From: an uncultured Granulosicoccaceae bacterium | GTDB lineage: Bacteria; Pseudomonadota; Gammaproteobacteria; Granulosicoccales; Granulosicoccaceae | NCBI GenBank assembly: GCA_937922675.1 | Contig: CALAJN010000004.1 | Span: forward strand, 62,001-126,000 | Length of the DNA stretch: 64,000 nucleotides | Reading direction: 5' to 3' | Shown: one piece after another, positions 19,009 to 28,692 of the stretch | Layout of the letters: every line of letters starts with the position of its first letter | How positions within the stretch are numbered: the first letter of the stretch is position 1 | Translations under genes and position numbers: made by a program | The notes under the pieces: generated by a model | The model's input: only the letters and a program-made list of their open reading frames with translations | Database searches by the model: none | What the model was told of the DNA's origin: nothing

Positions 19009-20993
19009 ATACCGCCGTAGCCAGCGCTCACACTGTGGATTCACTGGTCGACCGCCTGGCGCAACCTGCGAACGCCAGAGCTTTTGGGCTTGTTTTGATT
19101 GCATTGGCTGTCGCGCTTGCCTTGCTCAAACCCTGGTTGCCCGAGGGCTTGATGCGTCTACCCGCATTGCTGGTGCTGCCTTTTTCCGATGGTTTGAACT
19201 GGCTATTCAATTTTATCAAAGACGATCTGGGCTTCATACATGTAACGCGAGCCTTTGCCTCAGGCATTGAGTGGTTACTCGATGTCACCGGCAATCTGTT
19301 GTACGGCAAGCGTCGCTGGCCCAGGCTTGAACCGATACCGTGGACAGTGATTGCGGTTAGTGCCGCTTGTCTTGGCTACTGGCTCGGCGGTTGGCGCCTT
19401 GCACTGTTGGGTGGGGCGACCTTTGTGTGGATTGCCCTGCTCGGGCAGTGGAAGTGGACCATGGAGACGCTGTCGGTCATCGTGGTGGCCGTGCCCTTGG
19501 CGGTACTACTCGGTTTGAGTCTGGGCGTGGCAGCCTGGAAAAGTCGGCGTGTGGAGGCCGTGCTCAATCCCCTGCTCAATATCGCTCAGTCGTTGCCGCA
19601 TTTCTCCTACATGATCCCTGTAGTCGTGTTCATCGGTGTGGGGCCAAAATCCGGGGCGATCGTCACGATCATCTTTGCGGTGCCGCCGATGATTCGCATG
19701 ACGCTTCTCGGCTTGCGCAAGGTTGCACCGGAAGTGGTTGAGAGTGGCGAGATGTGCGGCGCCACTCGCTGGCAGTTGTTGCGCTATGTGCGTCTGCCAA
19801 CTGCGCGCACCGAGATCCTTGTCGGTGTCAATCAAGTCATCATGCAATCGCTAGCCATGGTGGTGTTGGCAAGCTTTATTGGCATGCCCGGACTCGGTCA
19901 GAAGCTCTTGCAGTTGCTGCAGTCCTTGAAGATCGGACGCTCGATCGAGATCGGGATTACCATCGTGCTGCTTGCTGTGATGCTGGATCGGTTTTCCAAG
20001 GCGTGGGCGGTACGCCAGCCCGAGCACTTCGAGCGCGGCACATCCTGGGTGTCCCGGCACCAGGTGTTGTTGGTGTGGGTCGTATTGACAGCGGGTGTAT
20101 TCGCCTTGGCGCAGGTCTTCCCATTGGCTGCCGAGATTGGGCGTCGGCAGGCGTTTACCTTGTCTAAGGAGTTTGATGCTGTCGTTGGCTGGATGCTGGA
20201 ATTCATAGACCCGGTTACCCTTGCCATACGAGCCTTTCTGATTACGCAGGTATTGATCCCCTTGCGTGACGCCTATCTTTGGTTGCCATTCACGTCGGTT
20301 TTGATGTTGTTTGCCGGTATCGGTTGGCGCGTGGGTGGTTGGCGCAGTGCAGCAAGCTGTTTTGCCTACGTCGCTTTGATTGCGCTGAGTGGCTGGTGGG
20401 ATCGCGCCATGATTACCGCCTATATGGTGAGTTTTGCAGTGTTTCTGTCAGCGCTGATCGGATTGCCATTGGGTGTCTGGGCCGGACGCAAGGAGACACG
20501 GGCTCAACGCGTGCTGCTCGCTTGTGACACCATGCAAACCTTCCCAAGCTTCATTTACCTGATTCCGGTCATCATGTTGTTTGGTGTGAACGATGTGGCT
20601 GCGATTGCAGCAGTCATTGTGTTTGGCACCGTGCCGATGACCCGCTATACCATCGAGGGCTTGCGTGGCGTGCCTGAAAACCTGCTTGAAGCTGCCGATA
20701 TGAGTGGCGCCAGCGAAGGCCAGAAACTCTGGCGAGTATCCTTGCCGATGGCGGTTCCAACGATCATGGTGGGCTTGAATCAGACCGTCATGTTCTCCTT
20801 GTTCATGGTCATCATCGCGGCCTTCATAGGCACGCAGGATCTTGGACAGGAGATGCAACGTGCGTTGTCATCAACCGACGTAGGCAAGGGGCTGGTGCTT
20901 GGCCTGTGCGTAGCTTTCATGGGCTTGATGGTCGATCACCTGATCGGCAAGTGGGGCGCTGAACGCTCGCGTTTGTTGGGAATTACCTCATGA
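19005..20993 (+). CDS. tmoV: TMAO ABC transporter permease, duplicated (two fused permease cores)
   Basis: A 662-aa inner-membrane protein with two complete OpuAB-type permease cores in one chain. Each half has its own ATPase-contact loop: VVESGEMCGATRWQLLRYV near residue 245 and NLLEAADMSGASEGQKLWRV near residue 565. Because both cores are on one protein, one TmoV would dock two TmoW. Described TmoV is also a fused permease. The start is GTG, overlapping the tmoW stop, and the end overlaps tdm, so tmoW-tmoV-tdm are translationally linked. Confidence 0.93.
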   Translation: MNTAVASAHTVDSLVDRLAQPANARAFGLVLIALAVALALLKPWLPEGLMRLPALLVLPFSDGLNWLFNFIKDDLGFIHVTRAFASGIEWLLDVTGNLLYGKRRWPRLEPIPWTVIAVSAACLGYWLGGWRLALLGGATFVWIALLGQWKWTMETLSVIVVAVPLAVLLGLSLGVAAWKSRRVEAVLNPLLNIAQSLPHFSYMIPVVVFIGVGPKSGAIVTIIFAVPPMIRMTLLGLRKVAPEVVESGEMCGATRWQLLRYVRLPTARTEILVGVNQVIMQSLAMVVLASFIGMPGLGQKLLQLLQSLKIGRSIEIGITIVLLAVMLDRFSKAWAVRQPEHFERGTSWVSRHQVLLVWVVLTAGVFALAQVFPLAAEIGRRQAFTLSKEFDAVVGWMLEFIDPVTLAIRAFLITQVLIPLRDAYLWLPFTSVLMLFAGIGWRVGGWRSAASCFAYVALIALSGWWDRAMITAYMVSFAVFLSALIGLPLGVWAGRKETRAQRVLLACDTMQTFPSFIYLIPVIMLFGVNDVAAIAAVIVFGTVPMTRYTIEGLRGVPENLLEAADMSGASEGQKLWRVSLPMAVPTIMVGLNQTVMFSLFMVIIAAFIGTQDLGQEMQRALSSTDVGKGLVLGLCVAFMGLMVDHLIGKWGAERSRLLGITS

Positions 20994-23434
20994 TTGACAG
21001 TGATGCAGCAAGCCCTCGCTTTGAAACACCTTTTTTGCGTGCAGGTGTCAGTGTGCCGGGGATGCCGGTGTTGCCACCGAACGTCGAGCGCCACCCTGTG
21101 CCCGGGGGGGGATCTCGTGCAGTTGAGGTAGAGGCAGGAGACATCATCTCGATCATTGATGTGGAAGGCTTGCAACCAGTTGAATTGACGCTCTTCCGAC
21201 CTGACGGTCGCTCTGATGCTGCGGCATTGCTCACGACTTCAGGGGCTACCCGTTCTGCGACCTCAGGCGCAACTAAACACAGCAAGCGTGAGGACTCGCC
21301 TTCACTTGAATCCACACTGCGTAATGGCGGGGTGTCTGGTGCACGAGTACTCAGCGCACTGAAGGCCAGTGGCTTTGATGTGTCTACAGCAGAAGTGGTA
21401 CGCCTGTTTGGTGGCGACTCGGTTGCCGGCGAGCTTCGCTCGTTCACCGCAAGTGAAGGCGGGTTGTTAATCGTTGCGGCTGTTGCCTCGCCGATGAGTC
21501 CGCATGGTCAGAACACAGCCACTGAGCTCTTGTTGTACGTCGAACGTTTGCGTGGGCGGGATGAGTCGAACACGCTGGAGGCTGCAGCGCCTCTGGCGGA
21601 TGCGCTTGTTGATGTGAACATACAACCGGGCAATGCGTCTGCCTTTGAAGTACGCAAGGGTCAGTACATACAAATACTGGATGTACAAGGGCGTGAGTGT
21701 TCAGATTTTCAGGCCTTCAGTCAGCGCGCCCTGGACAAAGGGCTTGAGCGCGATATTGACCCGACGACCACACGTTCTCTTGGCGGATCGCTGTACCCGG
21801 CACCGGGTATCTATTCGAAGTACTTCAGCTCTGATCAGGAGGCGCTGGTTGAGATTGTGCAGGACACCTGTGGCCGTCACGACACCTTTGGACTTGCCTG
21901 CACCGCACGCTACTACGAGGATCTTGGCTATCCGGGTCATGTCAACTGCACCGACAACATGAATCTTGAGCTGGATCGCTTTGGCATCAGGCCACGTGGT
22001 GGGTGGCCAGCAATCAACTTCTTTTTCAACACTTTGCTCGACGACACAAACGCGATCCTGATGGATGATCCTTGGTCGCGGCCAGGTGACTATGTACTAC
22101 TGAGAGCATTGTCGGATCTGGTCTGTGTGTCCAGCGCTTGCCCCTGTGATGTGGATCCTGCCAACGGTTGGAACCCGACTGATATCCAGGTGCGTGTGTA
22201 CGGTAGTCAAGAACTCTTCAAGCGCTCGATCGGCTGGCGCAAGACCCCGGAGGCAGAGGTGAAAGATACACAGGAGACAGGATTTCACGCCTCGTTCGCG
22301 AAGCACACCAGAGATTTTGTCGAGTACAACGGATATTGGTTGCCGAATACGATGACTCAGCACGGCAGCGTCGCCGAATACTGGGCCTGTCGTGAAAAGG
22401 CGGCCATCATGGATCTCTCGCCGCTACGCAAATACGAGGTTACAGGCCCTGATGCAGAAGCCTTGATGCAGCTCGGTGTGACTCGTGACATGAAGAAGCT
22501 CGCCACAGGCCAGGTGGTGTACACCGCTATGTGTGCCGAAAACGGCGGCATGATCGATGACGGCACCGTATTCAGGCTCGGTGACAATAACTTCCGCTGG
22601 ATCGGCGGCAATGATGACTCCGGGCTTGCATTGCGAGAGCTGGCGGCAACTCGTGGACTCAATGCCTGGGTACGTGATTCGACCTCGCAGTTGTGCAATG
22701 TGGCTGTGCAGGGGCCGCGCTCCCGTGACGTCCTGCGCGATATCATCTGGACCCCGCCGACGCAGCCCAACATGGATGAGCTTGGCTGGTTTCGCTTTGC
22801 GGTTGCGCGTCTTCATGACTTTCATGGGCCAGCTGTGGTCGTCAGTCGCACGGGCTACTCTGGAGAGCTGGGATATGAAGTCTTTTGTCACCCCAAGGAT
22901 GCGAGCGAAGTGTTTGATGTCATTATGGCCGCTGGTGAGCCACATGGTCTGACGCCTCTTGGCCTAGCGGCGCTTGACTGGCTACGTGTCGAATCAGGTC
23001 TTATCTTTGCGGGCTATGAGTTCTCGGATCGTACCGATCCGTTTGAAGCAGGCATCGGTTTTACCGTGCCGCTCAAGAGCAAGACTGATGACTTCGTTGG
23101 TCGAACGGTGCTCGAAGATCGCAAGCTGCATCCGCAACGAAAGCTGGTGGGCCTGGATATCGAAGGTGGCGTGGTGCCGTCCAATGGCGACTGCGTGCGC
23201 GTTGGACGGGTGCAGGTGGGCGAGATCACGTCAGCGGTCAAATCGCCGATACTCGGCAAGACTATAGCGCTTGCGCGTGTCGATCTTGCGCATGCCGAGG
23301 TTGGCACGCCGATCGAAGTAGGGCAGCTTGACGGGTTGCAAAAGAGACTGGCAGCTACTGTTGTAGCCTTCCCGCATTTTGATCCGACCAAGGAACGGGT
23401 AAAGGGAAATTACGCTGATGCTGCGCTCGACTAG
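20990..23434 (+). CDS. tdm: TMAO demethylase (DUF1989 + GcvT-like)
   Basis: Converts TMAO to dimethylamine and formaldehyde. The 814-aa protein has a DUF1989 region in its first half (about 200-420, with Cys/His-rich DTCGRHDTFGLACT and SSACPCD suited to the zinc site) and a GcvT-type THF-binding domain in the second half (about 430-800; SRTGYSGELGYEVF). The first 170 residues look like a degenerate copy of the DUF1989 fold (VPGGGSRAVEVEAGDIISI). This layout is that of Methylocella Tdm. The ATG overlaps the tmoV stop. Its TAG stop and the convergent puuE TAG share the same CTAG. Confidence 0.93.
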   Translation: MIDSDAASPRFETPFLRAGVSVPGMPVLPPNVERHPVPGGGSRAVEVEAGDIISIIDVEGLQPVELTLFRPDGRSDAAALLTTSGATRSATSGATKHSKREDSPSLESTLRNGGVSGARVLSALKASGFDVSTAEVVRLFGGDSVAGELRSFTASEGGLLIVAAVASPMSPHGQNTATELLLYVERLRGRDESNTLEAAAPLADALVDVNIQPGNASAFEVRKGQYIQILDVQGRECSDFQAFSQRALDKGLERDIDPTTTRSLGGSLYPAPGIYSKYFSSDQEALVEIVQDTCGRHDTFGLACTARYYEDLGYPGHVNCTDNMNLELDRFGIRPRGGWPAINFFFNTLLDDTNAILMDDPWSRPGDYVLLRALSDLVCVSSACPCDVDPANGWNPTDIQVRVYGSQELFKRSIGWRKTPEAEVKDTQETGFHASFAKHTRDFVEYNGYWLPNTMTQHGSVAEYWACREKAAIMDLSPLRKYEVTGPDAEALMQLGVTRDMKKLATGQVVYTAMCAENGGMIDDGTVFRLGDNNFRWIGGNDDSGLALRELAATRGLNAWVRDSTSQLCNVAVQGPRSRDVLRDIIWTPPTQPNMDELGWFRFAVARLHDFHGPAVVVSRTGYSGELGYEVFCHPKDASEVFDVIMAAGEPHGLTPLGLAALDWLRVESGLIFAGYEFSDRTDPFEAGIGFTVPLKSKTDDFVGRTVLEDRKLHPQRKLVGLDIEGGVVPSNGDCVRVGRVQVGEITSAVKSPILGKTIALARVDLAHAEVGTPIEVGQLDGLQKRLAATVVAFPHFDPTKERVKGNYADAALD

Positions 23435-24348
23435 CTGACTGCAGGATGCACATCGCGCCAATGACGCGCAATATCGATGCGGCGCGCCACCCAGGCACGT
23501 TCGCTTGTCTGAACATGGTCAAGAAAGCGTGCGAGTGACGCTGCACGACCTGGTCTGCCCACCAGCCGTGAGTGCAAGCCTATCGACATCATTTTGGGGG
23601 CGCCAGCGGTGCCTTCTGCGAGTAGCAGATCGAAGCTGTCGCGCAGATAGTTGAAAAATTGATCTCCTGCGTTGAAACCCTGCGGTGTGGCAAAACGCAT
23701 GTCGTTTGCATCCAGCGTATAGGGCACCATCAGCTGAGTACCGTGTGGGGTTGTTCGCCAGTAGGGCAACTCATCTGCATAGCTATCGGCGGAGTATTCC
23801 AGGTGCTGGTAGGCGGCACAGAGATCCTGTGTGTGTTCCGAGGTGCGGCCGATGTATACGCCTGCAGGTTTCTCACCGACAACACGCTCGTGCAAGGCGA
23901 TTGCCTGCGACAGGTGATCAGACTCGGCGTCGGGCGTAAAGTCCTTGTAGTCAATCCATTTGAGACCGTGCGTCGCGATTTCCCAGCCAGCCGACTTCAT
24001 GGCGGCGACGGCTTCGGGAACTCGCTCCAAAGCCGTGGCAACGCCAAAAACGGTGACCGGCATATCGCGCTCGACAAACATTCGATGGAGTCGCCAGAAG
24101 CCGGCGCGAGACCCGTATTCGTAGATCGACTCCATGTTCATGTGGCGTTGTCCGGGCCAGGCCGCTGCACCGACGATCTCTGACAAGAAGGCCTCTGACG
24201 CGGCATCACCGTGCAGAATGTTGTTCTCGCCACCTTCCTCGACGTTGATGACGAACTGCACCGCAATCGCGGCCTCGTTCGGCCATTGCGGATCAGGTGG
24301 CGCGCTGCCATAGCCAACCATGTCGCGGGGGTAGGTGTCAGTGCTCAT
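23431..24348 (-). CDS. puuE: allantoinase, polysaccharide-deacetylase type
   Basis: A 305-aa PuuE-type allantoinase, which hydrolyses allantoin to allantoate without the metal-amidohydrolase fold. Diagnostic segments are MVGYGSAPPDPQWPN, VQFVINVEEGGENN, YEYGSRAGFWRLHR and EIATHGLKWIDY. It is the last gene of the leftward arm uraH-puuD-allA-puuE, 18 bp after allA. Its tail overlaps the end of tdm by 4 bp on the opposite strand. Confidence 0.93.
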   Translation of the reverse strand: MSTDTYPRDMVGYGSAPPDPQWPNEAAIAVQFVINVEEGGENNILHGDAASEAFLSEIVGAAAWPGQRHMNMESIYEYGSRAGFWRLHRMFVERDMPVTVFGVATALERVPEAVAAMKSAGWEIATHGLKWIDYKDFTPDAESDHLSQAIALHERVVGEKPAGVYIGRTSEHTQDLCAAYQHLEYSADSYADELPYWRTTPHGTQLMVPYTLDANDMRFATPQGFNAGDQFFNYLRDSFDLLLAEGTAGAPKMMSIGLHSRLVGRPGRAASLARFLDHVQTSERAWVARRIDIARHWRDVHPAVS

Positions 24349-24366
24349 GCGCTGTTCTCGTGTGGC

Positions 24367-24897
24367 TCACGTGTGATCTGCTTTGATCAGTCCTTGTCGA
24401 TCGACCACTGTCCACGGAATGTCAAAGAAGTGCTCCTCAAGATTGTTGCCGCCACCAATGCGATCAACCACCGCAAAGAGGGCAGGTCGTTTGATGGGTG
24501 TCAGAACACCATGCCACGTGTTGCGATGGTAGTTGACGCCCTGTCGTCCATCGCTTATCCAGCAGCGCGGCTTGTCGGGAATTCCGTTTTTGTCTGCGGC
24601 CGTGATGACCAGAAAGGGATCTGAGCTCATCGGTAGAAAGGCCTGGCTGCCCAGAGGGTGGCGCTCGACCAGATCCAGCGACAGCGGTAGCGAGTAGGGA
24701 GTGCCATCGAACAGACTGATACCGGCCTTGCCGTCGCTGAAGTCGAGAGTGGCAAGGTCGTGGTGGCGTGCGCACAGTCCGCGGTTGATGAGCATACCTG
24801 GCTCAGCCTGTAACTCGATAACATCACCGAAGGCTGCGAATGTTTCCGCACTCAGTGGTTCGACAACGATCTCATCCCCAATGTGTTGAGAAGTCAT
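24367..24897 (-). CDS. allA: ureidoglycolate lyase
   Basis: A 176-aa AllA-type cupin enzyme that splits ureidoglycolate into glyoxylate and urea. Family blocks are VEPLSAETFAAFGDVIE, LVERHPLGSQAFLPMS and YHRNTWHGVLTPI, the last containing the conserved His and Trp. Its ATG overlaps the puuD stop (ATGA). It closes the urate pathway, yielding urea and usable carbon. Confidence 0.92.
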   Translation of the reverse strand: MTSQHIGDEIVVEPLSAETFAAFGDVIELQAEPGMLINRGLCARHHDLATLDFSDGKAGISLFDGTPYSLPLSLDLVERHPLGSQAFLPMSSDPFLVITAADKNGIPDKPRCWISDGRQGVNYHRNTWHGVLTPIKRPALFAVVDRIGGGNNLEEHFFDIPWTVVDRQGLIKADHT

Positions 24898-26090
24898 GGG
24901 TCCACTCTACTTGCACGGAACCACTGATCGAGGGCAGCGCGTTCCTCATCGAGCATGCCGGTGAGGTTACCAATGGGCATGGCGCGGGTCAGCACAGCTT
25001 GCTGATGGATCACGTTGGCTTGCGCGAGCGTCTGTTCAGCGGTGTCAAAAACGATACCTTTGGGCGCTGCACTGAAACCCGTATGGGAGGGTTCGCTGGC
25101 ATGACAGGCCGCGCAGCGCGATACCACGATGGCATGTGCCCGCTCCAGCGTGACTGTGGCTGTTGTATCCAGTTGAGTCTGCGGCCGGGGCATGATCGCG
25201 AAGATGACGCCGCCGAGCAAAACAGCGGCTACTGATGCCGGGATCGGCGAGGGCTTGCCGAAGTGCGCTTGCACGAAGTGCACGCGGACCAGCGCACCGG
25301 CGATTGACATCGCTATCAAGATCAGCCAGTTGTACTCGTGGCTCCACGTCATCGCGTAATGGTTGCTGATCATGACAAACAGCACCGGCAGAGTGAAGTA
25401 GGTGTTGTGGACCGAGCGCTGTTTGGCGCGTTTGCCGTGTATGGGGTCCGGTTGTTCACCCGCTGTGCATGAGGCAACCATGGCACGCTGACCCGGCATG
25501 ATCACAAAGAAGACGTTGGCAACCATGATCGTGCCGAGCATGGCCCCATAGTGCATGAAGGCGCCGCGGCCGCTGAATACCTGGCAAAGAGCCCAGGCGA
25601 TCACGGTCAGCGCGACGATCAGCACACCTGCCATGAGGTTCTCCCGTTCGCCGAGGGATGACCTGCAAAGCAAGTCGTAACCGAGCCACCCGCCGAGTAA
25701 GGTGAAAACACCAATCAGGATTGCCACGGGTTTGGACAAGGCCATGACCGATGGGTCAATGGTGTAGATCTCGGCCTGGTACCAATACATCAGCGCAAGC
25801 AGAAAGACCCCGGTGATCAGCGTGGTGTATGCCTCCCACTTGAACCAGTGCAGCCGCTCGGGAATCTTGGGCACGCCATTGGTGTACTTCTGGGCGTTGT
25901 AGAAGCCGCCACCGTGCACCGCCCAGAGCTCGCCGCCAACACCGCGTTGTCTGGCGACTTCTTCAGCTGGTTGCTCAAGGTGATTGTCCAGCCAGATGAA
26001 GTAGAAGGACGCACCAATCCAGGCAATACCCACGATCAAGTGGGTCATGCGCCCAATGAGGTTGAGCCATTCGAGAATGTAGCCTTCCAC
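24894..26090 (-). CDS. puuD: urate hydroxylase PuuD with C-terminal cytochrome c
   Basis: A 398-aa membrane urate oxidase that makes 5-hydroxyisourate and sends electrons to the respiratory chain rather than to O2 directly. It has about eight hydrophobic helices, with GRMTHLIVGIAWIGASFYF at the N-terminus, and then a soluble c-type heme domain with CAACH near residue 332. It replaces cofactor-free uricase. It starts 3 bp after uraH and overlaps allA. Confidence 0.93.
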   Translation of the reverse strand: MEGYILEWLNLIGRMTHLIVGIAWIGASFYFIWLDNHLEQPAEEVARQRGVGGELWAVHGGGFYNAQKYTNGVPKIPERLHWFKWEAYTTLITGVFLLALMYWYQAEIYTIDPSVMALSKPVAILIGVFTLLGGWLGYDLLCRSSLGERENLMAGVLIVALTVIAWALCQVFSGRGAFMHYGAMLGTIMVANVFFVIMPGQRAMVASCTAGEQPDPIHGKRAKQRSVHNTYFTLPVLFVMISNHYAMTWSHEYNWLILIAMSIAGALVRVHFVQAHFGKPSPIPASVAAVLLGGVIFAIMPRPQTQLDTTATVTLERAHAIVVSRCAACHASEPSHTGFSAAPKGIVFDTAEQTLAQANVIHQQAVLTRAMPIGNLTGMLDEERAALDQWFRASRVDP

Positions 26091-26093
26091 AGC

Positions 26094-26453
26094 TCAGCTT
26101 CCGCGATAGGTTGAGTAGGCAAAAGGCGACACGAGCAGCGGCACATGATAGTGCTCGTCGGCGTTGCTGACTCCAAAGCGCAGCACCACAGTGTCCAGAA
26201 AGCGCGGGCCCGAGGCGGGCTCTGCCATGTCGTTCGCGACGAGATAGGCGCCAACGGAGAAGTGCATCTCGTATTCACCGACACGCAAATCAGCCCCCTC
26301 CAGCAAAGCGGAGTCACAACGCCCATCGGCGTTGGTGATGGCGCTGGCCACCAGCTCTCTTTGATCACCTTCCAGGCGCTCAACCTGAATGGCGATTCCA
26401 GCACCGGGTTTGCCACGTGCGGTGTCCAGCACGTGAGTTGTCAGTTTGCCCAT
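26094..26453 (-). CDS. uraH: 5-hydroxyisourate hydrolase
   Basis: A 119-aa transthyretin-like enzyme that opens 5-hydroxyisourate to OHCU. The N-terminal LTTHVLDTARGKP carries the catalytic His7 and the protein ends in the diagnostic YRGS. It is the first gene of the leftward urate arm. It faces uraD across about 156 bp. No strong ribosome binding site is seen. Confidence 0.95.
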   Translation of the reverse strand: MGKLTTHVLDTARGKPGAGIAIQVERLEGDQRELVASAITNADGRCDSALLEGADLRVGEYEMHFSVGAYLVANDMAEPASGPRFLDTVVLRFGVSNADEHYHVPLLVSPFAYSTYRGS

Positions 26454-26609
26454 GTTCGATAAAAAGTCTTTGGATTGCGCGATGACCGTGGCCTGTGGTG
26501 CGCGGCGAATATGTGCGAAAAATCAACAACGTGCCGACGTACTCCTTGCCTGTGATCGAAGATACAGCAATACTCGCGCAGCAGACTTGCCGCTTTGGGG
26601 AAGTCACTG

Positions 26610-27158
26610 ATGACTGGCATGAAACGCACAGCTGACATTGATTCTCTCGTTGCCCGATACGGAGGTGTTTATGAGCATTCCCCGTGGATTGCGCGCCAGA
26701 CCTTCGAGGCAGGGACACTACCCGCAGACCCATTCGTTTCGCGCGAACAGGCGCAGGCTCTGGCCGGCGCGATGGCCAGGACCTTGATGCAGGCGTCTGA
26801 TCAAAAGAAGCTCGCCCTCATTCGCGCCCATCCGGACCTTGTCGGTCGTGCAGCCCTCGCGGGAGAGCTGACCACGGAGTCCACCGACGAGCAGGCAAGT
26901 GCAGGGCTTGATCACTGCTCGGCCGATGAGCTCACCCGTTTTCAGGCAGCGAATCTGGCCTATCACGAGCGCTTCGGGTTTCCCTTTGTGCTCGCGGTGC
27001 GCGGGCGCGATCGAGCGGCCATTCTGGACGTGTTCGAGCAGCGTCTGAAAAACGATGTGCAGACCGAGTTCAACACAGCCTTGGACGAGATCAACAAGAT
27101 CGCGTTGCTGAGACTGGAAATGCTGGTTTCGGTCAACAATCGGAGCGTGAGCCATTGA
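26610..27158 (+). CDS. uraD: OHCU decarboxylase
   Basis: A 182-aa enzyme that decarboxylates OHCU to S-allantoin. Hallmarks are the catalytic-His segment IRAHPDLVGRAA and the late FGFPFVLAVRGR. The ATG at 26610 is chosen because GGGGAAG ends 6 bp before it; TTG at 26595 and ATG at 26619 are alternatives. Its stop overlaps the allE start (TTGA), so the pair are coupled. Confidence 0.93.
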   Translation: MTGMKRTADIDSLVARYGGVYEHSPWIARQTFEAGTLPADPFVSREQAQALAGAMARTLMQASDQKKLALIRAHPDLVGRAALAGELTTESTDEQASAGLDHCSADELTRFQAANLAYHERFGFPFVLAVRGRDRAAILDVFEQRLKNDVQTEFNTALDEINKIALLRLEMLVSVNNRSVSH

Positions 27159-27973
27159 ACGAATACTACGTACCTGAAGGCGGACTTCCCGGGCAGCATG
27201 AGTTGCTGACCGGGCGAGCCGTGACCACCGAGAGTTACGCAGTCATTCCTCGTGGGGTCCAGACCGACATTGTCACAAGTTTTCTGCCGCATTGGAGCGC
27301 AACGCGGCTTTGGGTTCTTGCGCGACCGATGTCGGGATTCTCGACTACGTTTTCTCACTACCTCATGGACGTTGAGCCTGGCGGAGGCTCAACTGAGCCC
27401 GAGCCAGACGAAAAAGCTGAAGCCGTTGTCTTTGTTGTCGACGGATCGGCTCAGCTCAGACTCGACGGGCAATCACACACCTTGATAGCAGGAAGCTATG
27501 TCTGGCTTGCACCTGGCTCGCAATGGATGCTCTCTAACTCGGGAGCAGAGAGGCTGCGCTTTCACTGGATTCGCAAGCATTATCAGCGAGTCGGTGGCGT
27601 TGAGGTGCCTGCATCCTTTGTGACCAGCGAGGCCGACACACGGGCCTTGGCCATGCCGGGCACCGATGGGGCCTGGACCACGACGCGTTTTGTCGACCCC
27701 GCTGACACACGCCACGACATGCACGTGAACATCGTCAGCTTCCTGCCGGGCGCGAGCATTCCGTTTGCCGAGACGCACGTGATGGAGCACGGTCTCTACA
27801 TTCTCGAAGGCAAGGCGGTCTATCGCCTCAATCAAGACTGGGTAGAAGTTGAAGCAGGCGATTTTCTATGGCTGCGAGCGTTTTGCCCGCAAGCCTGCTA
27901 CGCCGGTGGCCCCGGACGATTCCGTTATCTGTTGTACAAGGATGTCAATCGGCATATGCCCCTGACGGTGTAG
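27155..27973 (+). CDS. allE: (S)-ureidoglycine aminohydrolase
   Basis: A 272-aa double-cupin protein of the AllE/YlbA family that converts ureidoglycine to ureidoglycolate and releases ammonia. The N-terminal half carries the cupin VFVVDGSAQLRLDG and the C-terminal half carries ETHVMEHGLYILEGKAVYRL, where His and Glu should bind Mn. The start is TTG, overlapping the uraD stop, with GGAG 9 bp before it. The preceding step (allantoate amidohydrolase) is not encoded in this window. Confidence 0.92.
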   Translation: MNEYYVPEGGLPGQHELLTGRAVTTESYAVIPRGVQTDIVTSFLPHWSATRLWVLARPMSGFSTTFSHYLMDVEPGGGSTEPEPDEKAEAVVFVVDGSAQLRLDGQSHTLIAGSYVWLAPGSQWMLSNSGAERLRFHWIRKHYQRVGGVEVPASFVTSEADTRALAMPGTDGAWTTTRFVDPADTRHDMHVNIVSFLPGASIPFAETHVMEHGLYILEGKAVYRLNQDWVEVEAGDFLWLRAFCPQACYAGGPGRFRYLLYKDVNRHMPLTV

Positions 27974-28062
27974 CGGGGACGACTTTGCCGCGCCTCATTG
28001 TAGGCGCCGTCATGCAATAGCGCCGCCAGGCGCATTTCTGTCCGCCATGTCTGACAGGCTGA

Positions 28063-28689
28063 TCAGACAATCGTCCCGACCGTTGCCGCACGCAGCTCGT
28101 CCTCGGTAACCCCTTCTGCAAGCTCCACGATCTTGAGCCCGCCTTCGACTACGTCGAGCACGCCGAGGTTGGTGATGATGCGATCCACGACGCCCTTGCC
28201 GGTCAGCGGCAGGGTGCAGTCTTTGAGGATCTTGCTGTCGCCGTGCTTGTTGGCGTGATCCATGATGACCACCACGCGGCCAACACCTGCGACCAGGTCC
28301 ATGGCACCGCCCATACCCTTGACCAGCTTGCCGGGTATCATCCAGTTGGCAAGATCTCCGTTGTCGGCCACCTCCATAGCGCCGAGAATAGCCATGGCGA
28401 TCTTGCCGCCACGAATCATCCCGAAGGACTGCGAAGAGTCGAAATAGGCGGTTTGCGGAAGTTCGGTGATCGTCTGCTTGCCGGCATTGATCAGGTCCGG
28501 GTCAATCTCGTCTTCCGTTGGGAAGGGGCCCATGCCGAGCATGCCGTTCTCTGACTGCAGAGTGACTTCCACACCCTCGGGAATGTAGTTGGATACCAGG
28601 GTGGGTATGCCGATCCCGAGGTTGACGTACCAACCGTCCTGCAGTTCACGGCCAGCGCGTTCGGCCATCTGGTTTCTATCCCATGCCAT
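28063..28689 (-). CDS. scoB: 3-oxoacid CoA-transferase subunit B
   Basis: A 208-aa subunit of succinyl-CoA:3-ketoacid CoA-transferase, which activates acetoacetate. The catalytic glutamate lies in [14 protein letters not shown], and [20 protein letters not shown] is a family block. It begins 3 bp after scoA. The closely related PcaIJ is an alternative, but no protocatechuate genes are nearby, so ketone-body use or polyhydroxybutyrate turnover is more likely. Confidence 0.92.
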   Translation of the reverse strand: MAWDRNQMAERAGRELQDGWYVNLGIGIPTLVSNYIPEGVEVTLQSENGMLGMGPFPTEDEIDPDLINAGKQTITELPQTAYFDSSQSFGMIRGGKIAMAILGAMEVADNGDLANWMIPGKLVKGMGGAMDLVAGVGRVVVIMDHANKHGDSKILKDCTLPLTGKGVVDRIITNLGVLDVVEGGLKIVELAEGVTEDELRAATVGTIV

Positions 28690-28692
28690 GAC

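Noticed and set aside
27990-28007. GCGCC-8-GGCGC hairpin between allE and scoB
   Set aside because: Only five pairs and no U-tract; too weak to call a terminator.
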